A stretch of 31,741 nt of DNA from IMG/VR virus record IMGVR_UViG_3300007511_001211, positions 1-31,741 of that record. The stretch is one strand, 5' to 3'. A model generated the notes under the pieces. That model was not told the DNA's origin. It did not search any database and saw only the letters and a list, made by a program, of their open reading frames with translations. The position numbers and the translations under genes were made by a program. Below, piece by piece: positions 21,807-31,120 of the stretch; position 1 is the stretch's first letter, and each line of letters starts with the position of its first letter. The DNA comes from a virus.

Positions 21807-23582
21807 ATGTCTATGATTGACACACTAACAGAAGGCATCAGACAACGCTCTCTTGCCAATGAAGGTGAAGCTCTACTCTCCAAGTGGGAGAAGACTGGTC
21901 TTCTTGAGGGACTTAGTGACCACAGCCGTGGTTACATGGCTCGCCTCTTGGAAAACCAGGCTGCTCAATTGCTCAAGGAGCAAACCACGATGCAAGCAGG
22001 AGATGTTGAAGGCTTTGCCTCAGTTGCTTTCCCAATCGTTCGCCGTGTTTTCGGTGGATTGTTGGCTCAGGACCTTGTTTCGGTCCAACCCATGAGTCTA
22101 CCCAGTGGACTCATTTTCTTTATGGACTTCGTGTACAGTCCCGATAGCGCCACAGGCGACGCTGACCAAAGTGGTAGTGTCCACCGCCTCGGTGCTACTG
22201 GCGACGAATCCATTTACGGTCAAGGACGAGTCGGTCGTCAGATCATGAGCGGTGCCAATTTGGCTGACGCTGCTGGTCAGAAGAGCTTCTACGACCTTGG
22301 TAACGGATTTTCGAGCCCCACAGGTTCGATCACGGGTATTACCATCATTGCTTCGGGTACGTTCGGTGCGAACGAATCTTCGGCTGATGTTAAGACCCTT
22401 CGTCGTGACCCAGATCTGATCTCGGGTACTTCGACGTTCGTTATTGGTGAGTTCGACATTGCTAACAGCGATGGTGTGAACACTGACAACCTTGCTGCTC
22501 TCGTGGTTTCGGGTACCAATGGTGCTGGTAACCTTGGTGTCAAGGCTGTTGCAGATACTAACGGTGGCGGATACCACGCCCGCCGCTTGACCCAATTCTC
22601 GGGAACAAGAACCGACAGAATTCTTGTTGTGGGCGTTAGCCGCAACGCTTCGCTTTCATCGGTTCAGCTTTCTGAGTCCATGGGTGGATTTACTGCTGGC
22701 GGTGCCTCCGTCGGTGGTATTGTGTACTTCCCGAAGACTGACGAATTTGTCGCCGCAGGCGATCCTTTCGGCGCTCTTGCAGGTAGTAACAGCAACCAAA
22801 GCTGGGGACTTGAAGCTAATCAGCAGATCCCAGAGATCGACATCAAGGTGGACAGCACCGCTGTCACAGCGGTCACCAAGAAGCTCAAGGCTAAATGGAG
22901 CCCCGAGCTTGCTCAGGACTTGAACGCTTATCACAACCTCGACGCTGAAGTTGAGTTGACAAGCATTCTTTCCGAGCAGATCGCTCTTGAAATCGATCAA
23001 GAGATCCTTTCGGATCTGGTCGCTGGTGCATCCGCTGACACGCTTTACTGGAGCCGTCGCCCTGGTAAGTTCCTTAGCCGCAATGACGGTAGCGACCTTA
23101 CCAACAGCTTGGCTCCGACCTTCACAGGTACGGTGAGCGAGTGGTACGAGACTCTTCTTGAGACCATTAATGATCTCAGTGCTCGTATGCACCGCAAGAC
23201 GCTTCGTGGCGGCGCAAACTTCTTGGTTTGCTCTCCTGAAGTGGCTTCCCTCCTTGAGTTCACCAGTGGATTCAAGGCGAGCGTCAAGGCTGACGAAGAC
23301 AAGGGCTCTTGGGGCGCTGTCAACGTTGGTAGCTTGAGTCGCAAGATGGATATCTATGTTGATCCTTACTTCATCCGGAACGTGGTTCTGGTCGGACGTA
23401 AGGGAAGTAGCTTCCTTGAAAGCGGCTATGTGTACGCTCCGTATGTTCCGCTGCAAGTCACGCCGACCATTTTTGGTACAGAAGATTTCGTGCCCCGCAA
23501 GGGTGTCATGACTCGCTATGCCAAGAAGATGGTGCGTCCTGATATGTACGGGCTTGTTGTTGTCTATGATCTTAACGGTTAA
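21807..23582 (+). CDS. gp23: Major capsid protein (T4 gp23-like)
   Basis: A 591-residue protein, longer than T4 gp23 (521). The N-terminal 58 residues look like the cleaved delta domain, with a candidate protease site L-K-E-Q at 56-59. The region after it (FASVAFPIVRRVF, then DLVSVQPMSLPSG at about 89-101) matches gp23's conserved MVRR...VQPM segment. The C-terminal HK97-fold portion includes NFLVCSPEVASLLE, a DIYVDPYF strand and a VLVGRKG turn. It forms the hexamers of the head. A strong AGGAG precedes it, a terminator follows it, and codon choice is visibly more regular than in its neighbours, as expected for a highly expressed gene. Confidence 0.95.
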   Translation: MSMIDTLTEGIRQRSLANEGEALLSKWEKTGLLEGLSDHSRGYMARLLENQAAQLLKEQTTMQAGDVEGFASVAFPIVRRVFGGLLAQDLVSVQPMSLPSGLIFFMDFVYSPDSATGDADQSGSVHRLGATGDESIYGQGRVGRQIMSGANLADAAGQKSFYDLGNGFSSPTGSITGITIIASGTFGANESSADVKTLRRDPDLISGTSTFVIGEFDIANSDGVNTDNLAALVVSGTNGAGNLGVKAVADTNGGGYHARRLTQFSGTRTDRILVVGVSRNASLSSVQLSESMGGFTAGGASVGGIVYFPKTDEFVAAGDPFGALAGSNSNQSWGLEANQQIPEIDIKVDSTAVTAVTKKLKAKWSPELAQDLNAYHNLDAEVELTSILSEQIALEIDQEILSDLVAGASADTLYWSRRPGKFLSRNDGSDLTNSLAPTFTGTVSEWYETLLETINDLSARMHRKTLRGGANFLVCSPEVASLLEFTSGFKASVKADEDKGSWGAVNVGSLSRKMDIYVDPYFIRNVVLVGRKGSSFLESGYVYAPYVPLQVTPTIFGTEDFVPRKGVMTRYAKKMVRPDMYGLVVVYDLNG

Positions 23583-23617
23583 TGTAAATTAACTAAAGAC
23601 TGAATAACAGCGCAGTT

Positions 23618-23651
23618 AACCTCGTCCTTGTGGCGGGGTTTTCTGTTTTTA
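23618..23651 (+). terminator. Rho-independent terminator after the major capsid gene
   Basis: AACCTCG (23618-23624) pairs with CGGGGTT (23634-23640), with one G-T wobble and a 9-nt loop. A T-rich tail (TTCTGTTTTT) follows. It sits 36 nt after the capsid stop and ends the scaffold-capsid unit. Confidence 0.85.
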
Positions 23652-23673
23652 TATGCTAACTACATTGGACAAA

Positions 23674-23683
23674 ACTATTTATT
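23674..23683 (+). promoter_or_regulatory. Putative phage promoter motif ACTATTTATT
   Basis: Exact copy of the recurring motif, 23 nt after the terminator and 40 nt before the neck gene ATG. A small AAGAC/GTCTT inverted repeat follows at 23686-23700. The terminator-promoter pair marks the boundary between the capsid and neck/tail units. Confidence 0.55.
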
Positions 23684-23722
23684 AAGACCAAGTGTCTTCA
23701 TTTAAATTAAGAGGATTTTTTA

Positions 23723-24967
23723 ATGCCCGTTAATTTGTCGCCTAAGAGCCAAACGAGTGCCCTAATATTGACTTCGACAGGGAGTGCTACGCAGGTCGCA
23801 AGTGCTTTAGCTTACGGTATTTATAGTGGCAGCGCACACTTTGTTAGTGGTGCTGTAGATCAAGTTGCATATGTTTATAATAAACTAGGCGGTAACATCC
23901 TTGACTTAGAAATTACAACAGACAATGTTTACAACGCTTACGAAGAAGCCTGCCTAGAATATTCGTATCTTATAAACACACATCAGGCAAAAAATGTATT
24001 ATCAGACTTGATGGGTAACACCACAGGAACTTTCGACCAAGATGGTGAATTCACAGGGTCGTTTAGTACAAACGCCAACCTAAAATTCCCCAGGTTCCAG
24101 TTGGGGTATGCTACTCACATTGGCAGAGGGGCAAGTCTGCACGCAGGCGTGGGAGCAAGTCAAGCATTGTATTCAGCTTCCTTTTCTGCCTCAAGAGATG
24201 TTCAGGATTATGATTTGCAGGCTATTATTTATAGCGCATCTCTCACCTCAAGTCAACCCTTTTATAACAAAGTTGGTTCTGGGTCAGTAACGATTCACGA
24301 AGTTTATTATAAAACCCCGAGGGCAGCCTGGAGGTTTTTTGGTGGAACATCTGTTGGTACTGTCGGAAACCTGTCAACATATGGAATGTATGCTGATGAT
24401 GCAAACTTCCAAGTTGTCCCAGCATGGCAAAATGTTCTTCAAGCATATGCATATGAACAAGATATGAAAGTGAGAGCCTCTCATTATTCATTTGAGATTA
24501 ACAATAATAGGCTTAGGATATTCCCAACGCCTGACGGCTTAAATCCGAGCAGTTTTTGGGTTAAGTTTAGGGTTGCCGAGGACGCTTATGAAGAAGAGGC
24601 TGACAGGACTTATGGTGCCGATGGTGTGAATAATATGAACGCCTTGCCGTTTCCGAATATTCCTTATGAAAATATTAATAGCATTGGGAAACAGTGGATT
24701 AGAAGGTTTGCACTATCCCTATGTAAAGAAACTTTAGGACAAGTAAGGTCAAAACTTGCATCAATCCCCATACCGGGCAATGACATAACCTTGAACGGAG
24801 CAGCCCTTATTTCGGAGGCAAAAGAAGAACAAAACGCATTGCGTGATGAGCTTAAAACTGTATTAGATGAATTGGTGTATGGTAAGTTAGCCGAGGGAGA
24901 TGCGGCAATGCAAGATAGTATTAACAATGTATTTAAGAATATTCCTCACGGCATTTATGTGGGCTAG
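23723..24967 (+). CDS. gp13: Neck protein (T4 gp13-like)
   Basis: A 414-residue protein. The C-terminal third carries the gp13-type pattern: RFALSLCKETLGQVRSKL (about 328-345), IPIPGNDITLNG (about 347-358) and a helix KEEQNALRDELKTVLDEL. Gp13 joins the portal vertex to the tail connector after packaging. T4 gp13 is 309 residues; the extra length is in a Ser/Gly/Thr-rich N-terminal and middle region. It starts its own unit after the terminator and promoter, with an AGAGGA ribosome-binding site. The assignment rests on remembered family patterns plus its position before a gp14-like gene. Confidence 0.78.
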   Translation: MPVNLSPKSQTSALILTSTGSATQVASALAYGIYSGSAHFVSGAVDQVAYVYNKLGGNILDLEITTDNVYNAYEEACLEYSYLINTHQAKNVLSDLMGNTTGTFDQDGEFTGSFSTNANLKFPRFQLGYATHIGRGASLHAGVGASQALYSASFSASRDVQDYDLQAIIYSASLTSSQPFYNKVGSGSVTIHEVYYKTPRAAWRFFGGTSVGTVGNLSTYGMYADDANFQVVPAWQNVLQAYAYEQDMKVRASHYSFEINNNRLRIFPTPDGLNPSSFWVKFRVAEDAYEEEADRTYGADGVNNMNALPFPNIPYENINSIGKQWIRRFALSLCKETLGQVRSKLASIPIPGNDITLNGAALISEAKEEQNALRDELKTVLDELVYGKLAEGDAAMQDSINNVFKNIPHGIYVG

Positions 24968-24971
24968 TTAG

Positions 24972-25484
24972 ATGTCTGATCGATCAAACAGGTGGACACA
25001 GCCAAGCACCCCACCACCGCCGCTTTTTGTTGGGCAGGCGGAAAGAAACTTTGTCAAACAAATCAGTGATGAGGTCATTGAAAAGATTGTTGGACAACAG
25101 GTTTTGTACTATCCAATTGATATGGAAAGAACAAACTACCACCCCCTTTATGGAGAGGCAATTAATAAAACTTTCTTGCCCCCGGTTAGGGTATATGCAT
25201 TGGTAGAGTATGTGGGCTCAGAAAGAGTCCAGCAAAAGTTTGGGTTCGACAATTTGTATAATATAAATGTTCACATGCACAAGCGCCGATTAGCAGAAGA
25301 TCAAGATTTGTTTGTGCGCCTTGGGGATTTTATGCAGTACGATGAGATGTATTTTGAAATTGTTGACGTATTTGAGCCTCGTTATATATTTGGTCAAGAT
25401 AGTGCGTTTACTTCCACAGAGACTTCTGTTGAGGTAACTGCGGTTGGAAAGCAAGCAAGAAGGGGACTGTTTAATGCCAGTTAG
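24972..25484 (+). CDS. gp14: Neck protein (T4 gp14-like)
   Basis: A 170-residue protein, shorter than T4 gp14 (256). Features in common with gp14 are the N-terminal VLYYPIDMERTNYHPLYGEA region (about 45-64), the central helix/strand part with FGFDNLYNINVHMHK, and the MYFEIVDVFEPRYIFGQDSA segment (about 126-145), matching gp14's W-V-E-P-Y-D-P-F-Y-Q-L-G-Q. Gp13 and gp14 form the neck disc to which tails attach. It starts 4 nt after the gp13-like gene and overlaps the next gene by 11 nt. Confidence 0.78.
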   Translation: MSDRSNRWTQPSTPPPPLFVGQAERNFVKQISDEVIEKIVGQQVLYYPIDMERTNYHPLYGEAINKTFLPPVRVYALVEYVGSERVQQKFGFDNLYNINVHMHKRRLAEDQDLFVRLGDFMQYDEMYFEIVDVFEPRYIFGQDSAFTSTETSVEVTAVGKQARRGLFNAS

Positions 25485-26373
25485 AACTCAGCCACAGCAG
25501 GCGCAACTGTCTGCTTCGTACACCATAAAGTCTTCTACGATTGAGACAATTGATTATGCTTTGTATAATTTCATAAATGATGAATTGAATATTTACGTCA
25601 CAAGCAATAAAGGTTTCGAGAAGGTTCCGATTATATTTTCTATCCCCGAAAGAGCCCATCAAGTGAAAAACCTTAGAACAACAAACGACCAAGAATTGCG
25701 ACCAAACGGCAGAACATTAAACTACCCTATAATTTCAATTGCAAAGACCTCTGTGATGCAAAACCCAGCAAACAAGGCAAAATACGGAGTTCATATACCC
25801 CCTTATTTTGATTATTATAAGCGCAAAGCATCGATCCCGATTGCCAGACGCATAAAGCAGGATAAAACTGCAAATTTTGCTAATGCGAATGCTATCAGGA
25901 AGTCAGACGGAGGCATGAATGCAAACAGGCAGACTTTTCCTGGGGAAAATAAGAACATTGTTTACGAAACACTGATGATCCCGATGCCGACTTTCATAGA
26001 ATGCACCTACACTGTGAGTGTTATAACAGAATACCAGCAACAGATGAATGAAGTGCTTTCCACTTTTCATACTTTGACTGGGGATCCATCTGTTTTTAAA
26101 ATAAGCCACGAAAGAAATTCTTACGAAGCGTTTGTGGACCCCACCTACAATATAGATTTTAAGCCGGACGGAATTGACGTCAATGAAAGGACTTTTACCG
26201 CAGGAATTACGATTAAGGTATTGGGATACCTCATTGGTGCCCAAGACAACCAAGATACGCCTGTTATTGTCAAGCGTCAAAGTGCTGCAAAGATAAGGTT
26301 TTCGAGAGAAAGAACAATGCTCGGCGAGGAGCCAGACTTCCACGCCGACAGAAAAGATAAATTCAGGTCATAA
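25474..26373 (+). CDS. gp15: Tail sheath terminator/stabiliser (T4 gp15-like)
   Basis: A 299-residue protein (T4 gp15 is 272). I chose ATG 25474, behind AAGGGG; an in-frame ATG 30 nt upstream lies inside the gp14-like gene. Gp15-like elements are a strand segment VPIIFSIPERAHQ, an NYPIISIAKTSV segment, and a later TYTVSVITEYQQQMNEVLSTF helix, comparable to gp15's ELSIFTRYEDDMFQIVEQIL. Gp15 caps the tail tube and sheath and contacts the neck. Order (13-14-15, then sheath) supports it, as in T4 where 13-14-15 are also adjacent. Confidence 0.75.
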   Translation: MPVRTQPQQAQLSASYTIKSSTIETIDYALYNFINDELNIYVTSNKGFEKVPIIFSIPERAHQVKNLRTTNDQELRPNGRTLNYPIISIAKTSVMQNPANKAKYGVHIPPYFDYYKRKASIPIARRIKQDKTANFANANAIRKSDGGMNANRQTFPGENKNIVYETLMIPMPTFIECTYTVSVITEYQQQMNEVLSTFHTLTGDPSVFKISHERNSYEAFVDPTYNIDFKPDGIDVNERTFTAGITIKVLGYLIGAQDNQDTPVIVKRQSAAKIRFSRERTMLGEEPDFHADRKDKFRS

Positions 26374-26400
26374 ACTCAAAGGAGTTTGGCAGATTATCTT

Positions 26401-26410
26401 ACTATTTATT
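26401..26410 (+). promoter_or_regulatory. Putative phage promoter motif ACTATTTATT
   Basis: Exact copy of the recurring motif in the 100-nt gap before the sheath gene, 64 nt from its ATG. A short AAACTC/GAGTTT hairpin (26372-26387) immediately precedes it at the end of the gp15-like gene and may be a weak terminator. Confidence 0.5.
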
Positions 26411-26473
26411 ATTAGCAATCGCTCACGCACATTGCTTTAACCACGAGTTAATAACGAGGAGAACAAAGTTAAA

Positions 26474-29400
26474 ATGGCGGATAATCCCACAAGTAAGTTT
26501 AAGTTTATTTCCCCAGGCGTCTTTGTTGACGAAATAGACAATAGCCAACTTCCTGCCGAGCCAGGACAAGTTGGACCAATGGTTATAGGTAGAGCACGGA
26601 AGGGACCTGCAATGCAGCCCGTGACAGTTAGTTCCTTTTCTGAGTTCATTGACACTTTTGGCGAGCCTATTCCTGGCAACGACGGTGAAGATGTTTGGCG
26701 CTACGGCAATACACTTGGACCAACCTATGCCGCCTATGCCGCTCAGGCTTGGCTAAAGAGCGCAACGTCTTTGACCTATATGCGTACTGTCGGTGTGCAA
26801 GATCCTGACGCATCTTCCGCCGGCTATGCTGGATGGAAAGCAGGAACAATTAGCAGCACTCCTTCTGCCGGTGGTGCATGGGGACTTTTCCTCTGGCCCT
26901 CGGGAACCCTTCACACGGGTGCAGGGCAAGGTGCCGCCGTAACTGGTGCGTTGGCTGCAACGTTCTACTGCGAAGCAGGGCGAGTTCTTCTTTCGGGAAC
27001 AAGAGCCGATGCTCAACTTACCGCATCTGCTTGCGAATTGTATAAGACAAACACCGATGGTGATGTTGATCTTATGATTTCGAAAGACGGAACATTTGCA
27101 AACCTCCAAAAAGTAACAATTAGCTTGAACCCAGCTAAGAACAACTTCGTTAGAAACGTTCTCAACACCAACCCGACCCTTACGAACGAAAATATCACAC
27201 GTCGAAGCACAGCTTCTTCAAGTCAAGGTGGTAGATTCTGGCTTGGTGAAACCTATGAAAGAAGTTTGGTAGCAAAAAGCGCAACTTCCATCGGAGAGAT
27301 GGTTGGCTCTGGCTCGTCGGGTGAAAATGTCACAACGACAACCGCTTGGGCTGCGATTTTGCCGCTCAGAAACCAAGAGACCATTACAGAAGTAGGAAAT
27401 GACTTCCAGTTTGAGGCTCAGAAATCAACAACAGGTTGGTACTTCTGCCAAGATACGAATCAGGGAATCGCCTCAGCATCTTACGACGCCACCTTACAAC
27501 AAAAGTTGTTTAGGTTTGAGGCTTTGACTCCTGGCGACTGGGCACAGAGAGAAATAAAGATTTCAATTCAAGATATAAAGGCACCGCAAGGTAACTTTGA
27601 AAAGTATGGAACCTTTAGTGTTATTGTTCGCAAGTTGTCCGATAACGATAACCGCCAGGTCGTTTTGGAAAGATACGACCAACTCAATCTTAATCCCGCT
27701 TCTCCAAACTATATCGCCGCACAGATTGGTGATAGGTTTAAAGAATATGATTCGACAGAGAAGCGTAATAGAGAGTACGGACAATACGCCAACCGCTCGA
27801 AATACATTCGTGTCGTCATGGACGACGATGTTGAGGCCGGCGTTACAGATCCGCAGCTTCTGCCCTTCGGTGTTTTGGGTCCCTTGACCTACCGCTCCGT
27901 TTCGATCTTGAGTGCATCAAGCGGTCTTGTTAGCGTCTCAGGTACAGGTAACGGTGTTATTGGTACCGCCGCCCTCAGTGCCTCTCGTGGCGCAGTAGCC
28001 AGCCTGATCGATGGCGGTGACACAGACCGTTTCGGAGTCCAGGGGGGCTACCAGAAAGAATCCGGTGCCGATAGCGCAACTGCTGGACCCGGACTTCTTG
28101 CCGGTCTCGGCGGACAGGGCGGATTAACCGCTTCGGTCGTATTCCCCACTGTCCCTCTTCGTAAGAAAGACGACTGGGGATCTCCCAAGAACCTCAAGAA
28201 GACTTACTGGGGTGCTTGGACCGGGCGAACCAACTCGGACACTCAGTTTAATGATCAGCTTCATGACTGCTTGAGACCCCGCCTGAAAGGACTTCAGTCT
28301 TCTCCGGCCGGAACGTCTCATGATCTCAAGGATAGTCCAACTCAAAGCAGGGCATCGCAAGATCCGCTTGTGATTGCATGGCACTTTACTATTGACGATA
28401 TTTCTGGCTCGGTAGCAGAAGGATATCAGTTTGTTTCGGGATCACGCCAAGCTGCACCAGGCTCTTCCAACGGGCAGAGTGTTTCGGCGGCAAGCTCTTC
28501 TTTTTCGGGCGCTTTGGACGCAGGTTTGGATAGGTTCACTACACTGCTTCATGGCGGCTTTGAAGGGTTTGACGTCACAGAAAAAGACCCCTTCCGTCAG
28601 AGTAACTTCAGTACGGCAACAAACGAAAAGACCTCTTATCCGTTGCACACGCTCAAGAGAGCGATCAACATTGTTTCCGATTCGGAAGACTCTCAGTACA
28701 ACCTTATCACGCTGCCAGGGATTGTGCAAACAAATGTGACTGACCATCTTTTGGATGTTGCTGAAGAGCGTGGTGATGCACTTGCCATCATAGATATTGA
28801 TAAGATTTATGACGCAGAAACAGAAAACACCAAGAGCGTCTCTGGTAGAAACGCTTACACGATTAAGCAAGCAACTGACGCTCTAAGTGATAGAGAGATC
28901 AACAACAGCTACGGTGCAACGTATGCTCCGTGGGTACTGGTGAGGGATACGGTCAACAATAGAAGAATCTGGATGCCGCCTTCGGTTGCAGCCCTTGGGG
29001 TTCTTGCTAATACTGATAAAACTTCTTACCCCTGGTTTGCTCCAGCAGGATTCACTCGTGGTGGATTGAGCGAGGGTGCCGCCGGCTTGCCGATCTTGGA
29101 TGTGTCCAAGAAGCTGACGCAAGACGACAGAGACAGGTTGTATGAAAACAATATTAACCCAATTGCCAAGTTCCCTGCTGAAGGTATTGTAGTCTTCGGA
29201 CAAAAAACACTACAGCAGACCCGCTCGGCACTTGATAGGATTAATGTTCGTCGCTTGATGATCTTCCTCAAGCGTGAAATATCGTTTATCGCCTCTAGGC
29301 TCTTGTTCGATGTTAATGCTCAGGTGACTTGGGATAGGTTCACGTCTCAGGCAAACGTGGTCCTCAACAATGTGAAGTCTGGATTTGGTATTGATGAGTT

Positions 29401-29551
29401 TAGGCTTGTTTTGGATGAAACCACTACAACTCCCGATCTTATCGATCAGAACATAATCTATGCGAAGCTTCTTGTGAAGCCAACTCGCTCGGTGGAGTTC
29501 TTTGCAATCGACTTCGTGGTCACAAGAAGCGGAGCAAGTTTCGAAGACTAA
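26474..29551 (+). CDS. gp18: Tail sheath protein (T4 gp18-like), enlarged
   Basis: A 1025-residue contractile sheath subunit; T4 gp18 is 659. The N-terminus (PGVFVDEIDNSQ, about 13-24) is the typical sheath N-arm. The C-terminal roughly 300 residues hold the conserved sheath core: NLITLPGIVQTNVTDHLLD, YAPWVLVRD, WMPPSVAALGVLA, then ILDVSKKLTQDDRDRLYENN, FPAEGIVVFGQKTL, a RLMIFLKREI helix and a C-terminal strand KPTRSVEFFAIDFVV. The middle (about 120-690) is a long Gly/Ser/Thr-rich region with little obvious conservation, probably surface domains. Sheath contraction drives the tube through the envelope. Confidence 0.95.
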   Translation: MADNPTSKFKFISPGVFVDEIDNSQLPAEPGQVGPMVIGRARKGPAMQPVTVSSFSEFIDTFGEPIPGNDGEDVWRYGNTLGPTYAAYAAQAWLKSATSLTYMRTVGVQDPDASSAGYAGWKAGTISSTPSAGGAWGLFLWPSGTLHTGAGQGAAVTGALAATFYCEAGRVLLSGTRADAQLTASACELYKTNTDGDVDLMISKDGTFANLQKVTISLNPAKNNFVRNVLNTNPTLTNENITRRSTASSSQGGRFWLGETYERSLVAKSATSIGEMVGSGSSGENVTTTTAWAAILPLRNQETITEVGNDFQFEAQKSTTGWYFCQDTNQGIASASYDATLQQKLFRFEALTPGDWAQREIKISIQDIKAPQGNFEKYGTFSVIVRKLSDNDNRQVVLERYDQLNLNPASPNYIAAQIGDRFKEYDSTEKRNREYGQYANRSKYIRVVMDDDVEAGVTDPQLLPFGVLGPLTYRSVSILSASSGLVSVSGTGNGVIGTAALSASRGAVASLIDGGDTDRFGVQGGYQKESGADSATAGPGLLAGLGGQGGLTASVVFPTVPLRKKDDWGSPKNLKKTYWGAWTGRTNSDTQFNDQLHDCLRPRLKGLQSSPAGTSHDLKDSPTQSRASQDPLVIAWHFTIDDISGSVAEGYQFVSGSRQAAPGSSNGQSVSAASSSFSGALDAGLDRFTTLLHGGFEGFDVTEKDPFRQSNFSTATNEKTSYPLHTLKRAINIVSDSEDSQYNLITLPGIVQTNVTDHLLDVAEERGDALAIIDIDKIYDAETENTKSVSGRNAYTIKQATDALSDREINNSYGATYAPWVLVRDTVNNRRIWMPPSVAALGVLANTDKTSYPWFAPAGFTRGGLSEGAAGLPILDVSKKLTQDDRDRLYENNINPIAKFPAEGIVVFGQKTLQQTRSALDRINVRRLMIFLKREISFIASRLLFDVNAQVTWDRFTSQANVVLNNVKSGFGIDEFRLVLDETTTTPDLIDQNIIYAKLLVKPTRSVEFFAIDFVVTRSGASFED

Positions 29552-29566
29552 AAAAGTTATGTTCAG

Positions 29567-29576
29567 ACTATTTAAA
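29567..29576 (+). promoter_or_regulatory. Variant of the putative promoter motif (ACTATTTAAA)
   Basis: ACTATTTA is intact but the last T of ACTATTTAT is replaced. It is in the 43-nt gap before the tube gene, 18 nt from its ATG, and could give extra tube transcripts. Confidence 0.35.
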
Positions 29577-29594
29577 CTTAGGAGATAAATTAGA

Positions 29595-30191
29595 ATGTCA
29601 GAATTATTTTGGGATAGCGCAAATGTAGACCCTAAAAGACGATTTCGCTATGAACTGGTTGTCGGCGTTGACAGGGCAGGTGGACCCAAGGGGATAAAAT
29701 CTTATTACATTAAGACTGCTAATATGCCCAAGGCTAATGTTAGCACAATAGAGCACAGTTATCTGGATTATAATTTGAAGTTTCCTGGGCGTGTTACTTG
29801 GGACCCGATTAGTGTAACTTTGGTTGCTCCTGCTAGTGGTGATGACGACCCTACTGATATTCTGATGCAGATGCTGAAGGAAGCGGGGTACATTGAATTA
29901 AATGAGAACAATTCTACCGGACCTCGCAGAAGGCAAAGATCTATGAGCAAAGCCTCTTTTGCAAAATTCTTTGGAGCCGGTCCTAAAATACGCCTCCTTG
30001 ACCACATGGGAAATTCAATAGAAGAGTGGACCCTTCACAACGCTTTTGTGACCTCGGCCGACTTTGGTGGTTCTTTGGATTACACATCTGACGAAATGTT
30101 GGAACTCACCATTGAGCTTACTTTTGACTTCGCCACGCTTGCAAATATAGCCTCTCCCGCCGGACAGGCTTTGGGTGCCTTAACATCCTAA
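29595..30191 (+). CDS. gp19: Tail tube protein (T4 gp19-like)
   Basis: A 198-residue protein (T4 gp19 is 163). The tube-fold pattern is clear: FRYELVVGVD near the N-terminus, an IKTANMPK loop, a LDYNLKFPGRVTWDPISVTLVAP strand region (about 57-79), and a C-terminal EMLELTIELTFDFATL strand pair. It polymerises into the inner tube. An insertion of about 25 residues (about 100-125, basic, Ser/Arg-rich) accounts for the extra length. It directly follows the sheath gene, as in T4, with AGGAG upstream. Confidence 0.93.
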   Translation: MSELFWDSANVDPKRRFRYELVVGVDRAGGPKGIKSYYIKTANMPKANVSTIEHSYLDYNLKFPGRVTWDPISVTLVAPASGDDDPTDILMQMLKEAGYIELNENNSTGPRRRQRSMSKASFAKFFGAGPKIRLLDHMGNSIEEWTLHNAFVTSADFGGSLDYTSDEMLELTIELTFDFATLANIASPAGQALGALTS

Positions 30192-30247
30192 AACAATCGC
30201 AAAAAGTGTGATATAGTTTTATATCGTTCTAAAGAAAGGTTTTTACA

Positions 30248-31120
30248 ATGAGCAGAAATGAAGGACGCTTCCAGGCAGCCGAGGGTACCCCAACTCCAGA
30301 AGACGAGGGGACTTCGGCTGTTCCTGTATCTGAAGCGGTAACTAATACGCCATTTAGTTGGACAGTACCGACCGAGTTTGTTGAGCTTCCAAGTCAAGGT
30401 AGGTTCTATCCTCCCGGTCATCCCCTGCAAGGGCAAGAAACAATTGAAGTTAAATATATGACAGCCAAAGAAGAGGATATTCTTACTGATCGCTCTCTGT
30501 TGAAGAAGGGCGTGGCGATAGATAGGGCTCTCCAGAATTTGATTGTCGATAGTCGTGTAAAGGTCAACGATCTTTTGATGGGTGACAAGAATGCTCTTCT
30601 TGTTGCTGCAAGGGTCACCGGATATGGAGCAGAGTACGTTACAAACGTGACCTGCCCGAGTTGTCAGAATGTTGACGAGCATGAATTTGACTTACAGGAT
30701 TTGAGAACCGTAGACACTGAAGCAGCCATGGCTGAACATGATGTTCACTTAACAGAGCGTAACACGTTTGTGCTGACACTTCCCGTCTCTAAAGCGCAGA
30801 TTGAATGTAGGATGCTTACAGGTGAAGACGAGGCGGCTATTACGAAAATTGCAACCAGAAACTCCAAGGCAAGCAAAGGTTCTGGCTTGTTGACAACACA
30901 ACTTGCAAAAACAATTGTTGCGATCAACGGCAACCCTAGTCCTACCCAAATTGGAGTACTGGCAACTACGATGCCAGCCAAAGATTCAAGATATATAAGA
31001 AAGGTTCTTGCCGAGGTGGTGCCTAATATTGACATGAGTCAGGAGTTTAATTGCACCAACTGTGATTATTCAGCGGACATGGAGGTTCCGCTTACTGCTG
31101 ACTTTTTTTGGCCTAAGTGA
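30248..31120 (+). CDS. gp26: Baseplate hub protein (T4 gp26-like), zinc-ribbon containing
   Basis: A 290-residue protein resembling the phage T4 gp26-type baseplate family: FVELPSQGRFYPPGHPL (about 42-58), a YMTAKEEDILTDRSLLKKG helix (about 69-87) and a VARVTGYGAEYVTNVTCPSC segment. Two Cys pairs, CPSC (about 137-140) and CTNC near the end, look like a split zinc ribbon. In T4 gp26 is part of the baseplate hub. The position directly after the tube gene is also where other phages place tail assembly chaperones. The last codons run through seven Ts (31103-31109) and overlap another frame, described separately. AAAGAAAGG precedes the start. Confidence 0.8.
   Translation: MSRNEGRFQAAEGTPTPEDEGTSAVPVSEAVTNTPFSWTVPTEFVELPSQGRFYPPGHPLQGQETIEVKYMTAKEEDILTDRSLLKKGVAIDRALQNLIVDSRVKVNDLLMGDKNALLVAARVTGYGAEYVTNVTCPSCQNVDEHEFDLQDLRTVDTEAAMAEHDVHLTERNTFVLTLPVSKAQIECRMLTGEDEAAITKIATRNSKASKGSGLLTTQLAKTIVAINGNPSPTQIGVLATTMPAKDSRYIRKVLAEVVPNIDMSQEFNCTNCDYSADMEVPLTADFFWPK

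Noticed and set aside
22098-22595. A 165-codon minus-strand frame with many Thr/Ser/Val inside the major capsid gene
   Set aside because: It is the antisense of a highly biased coding region, with no independent support.
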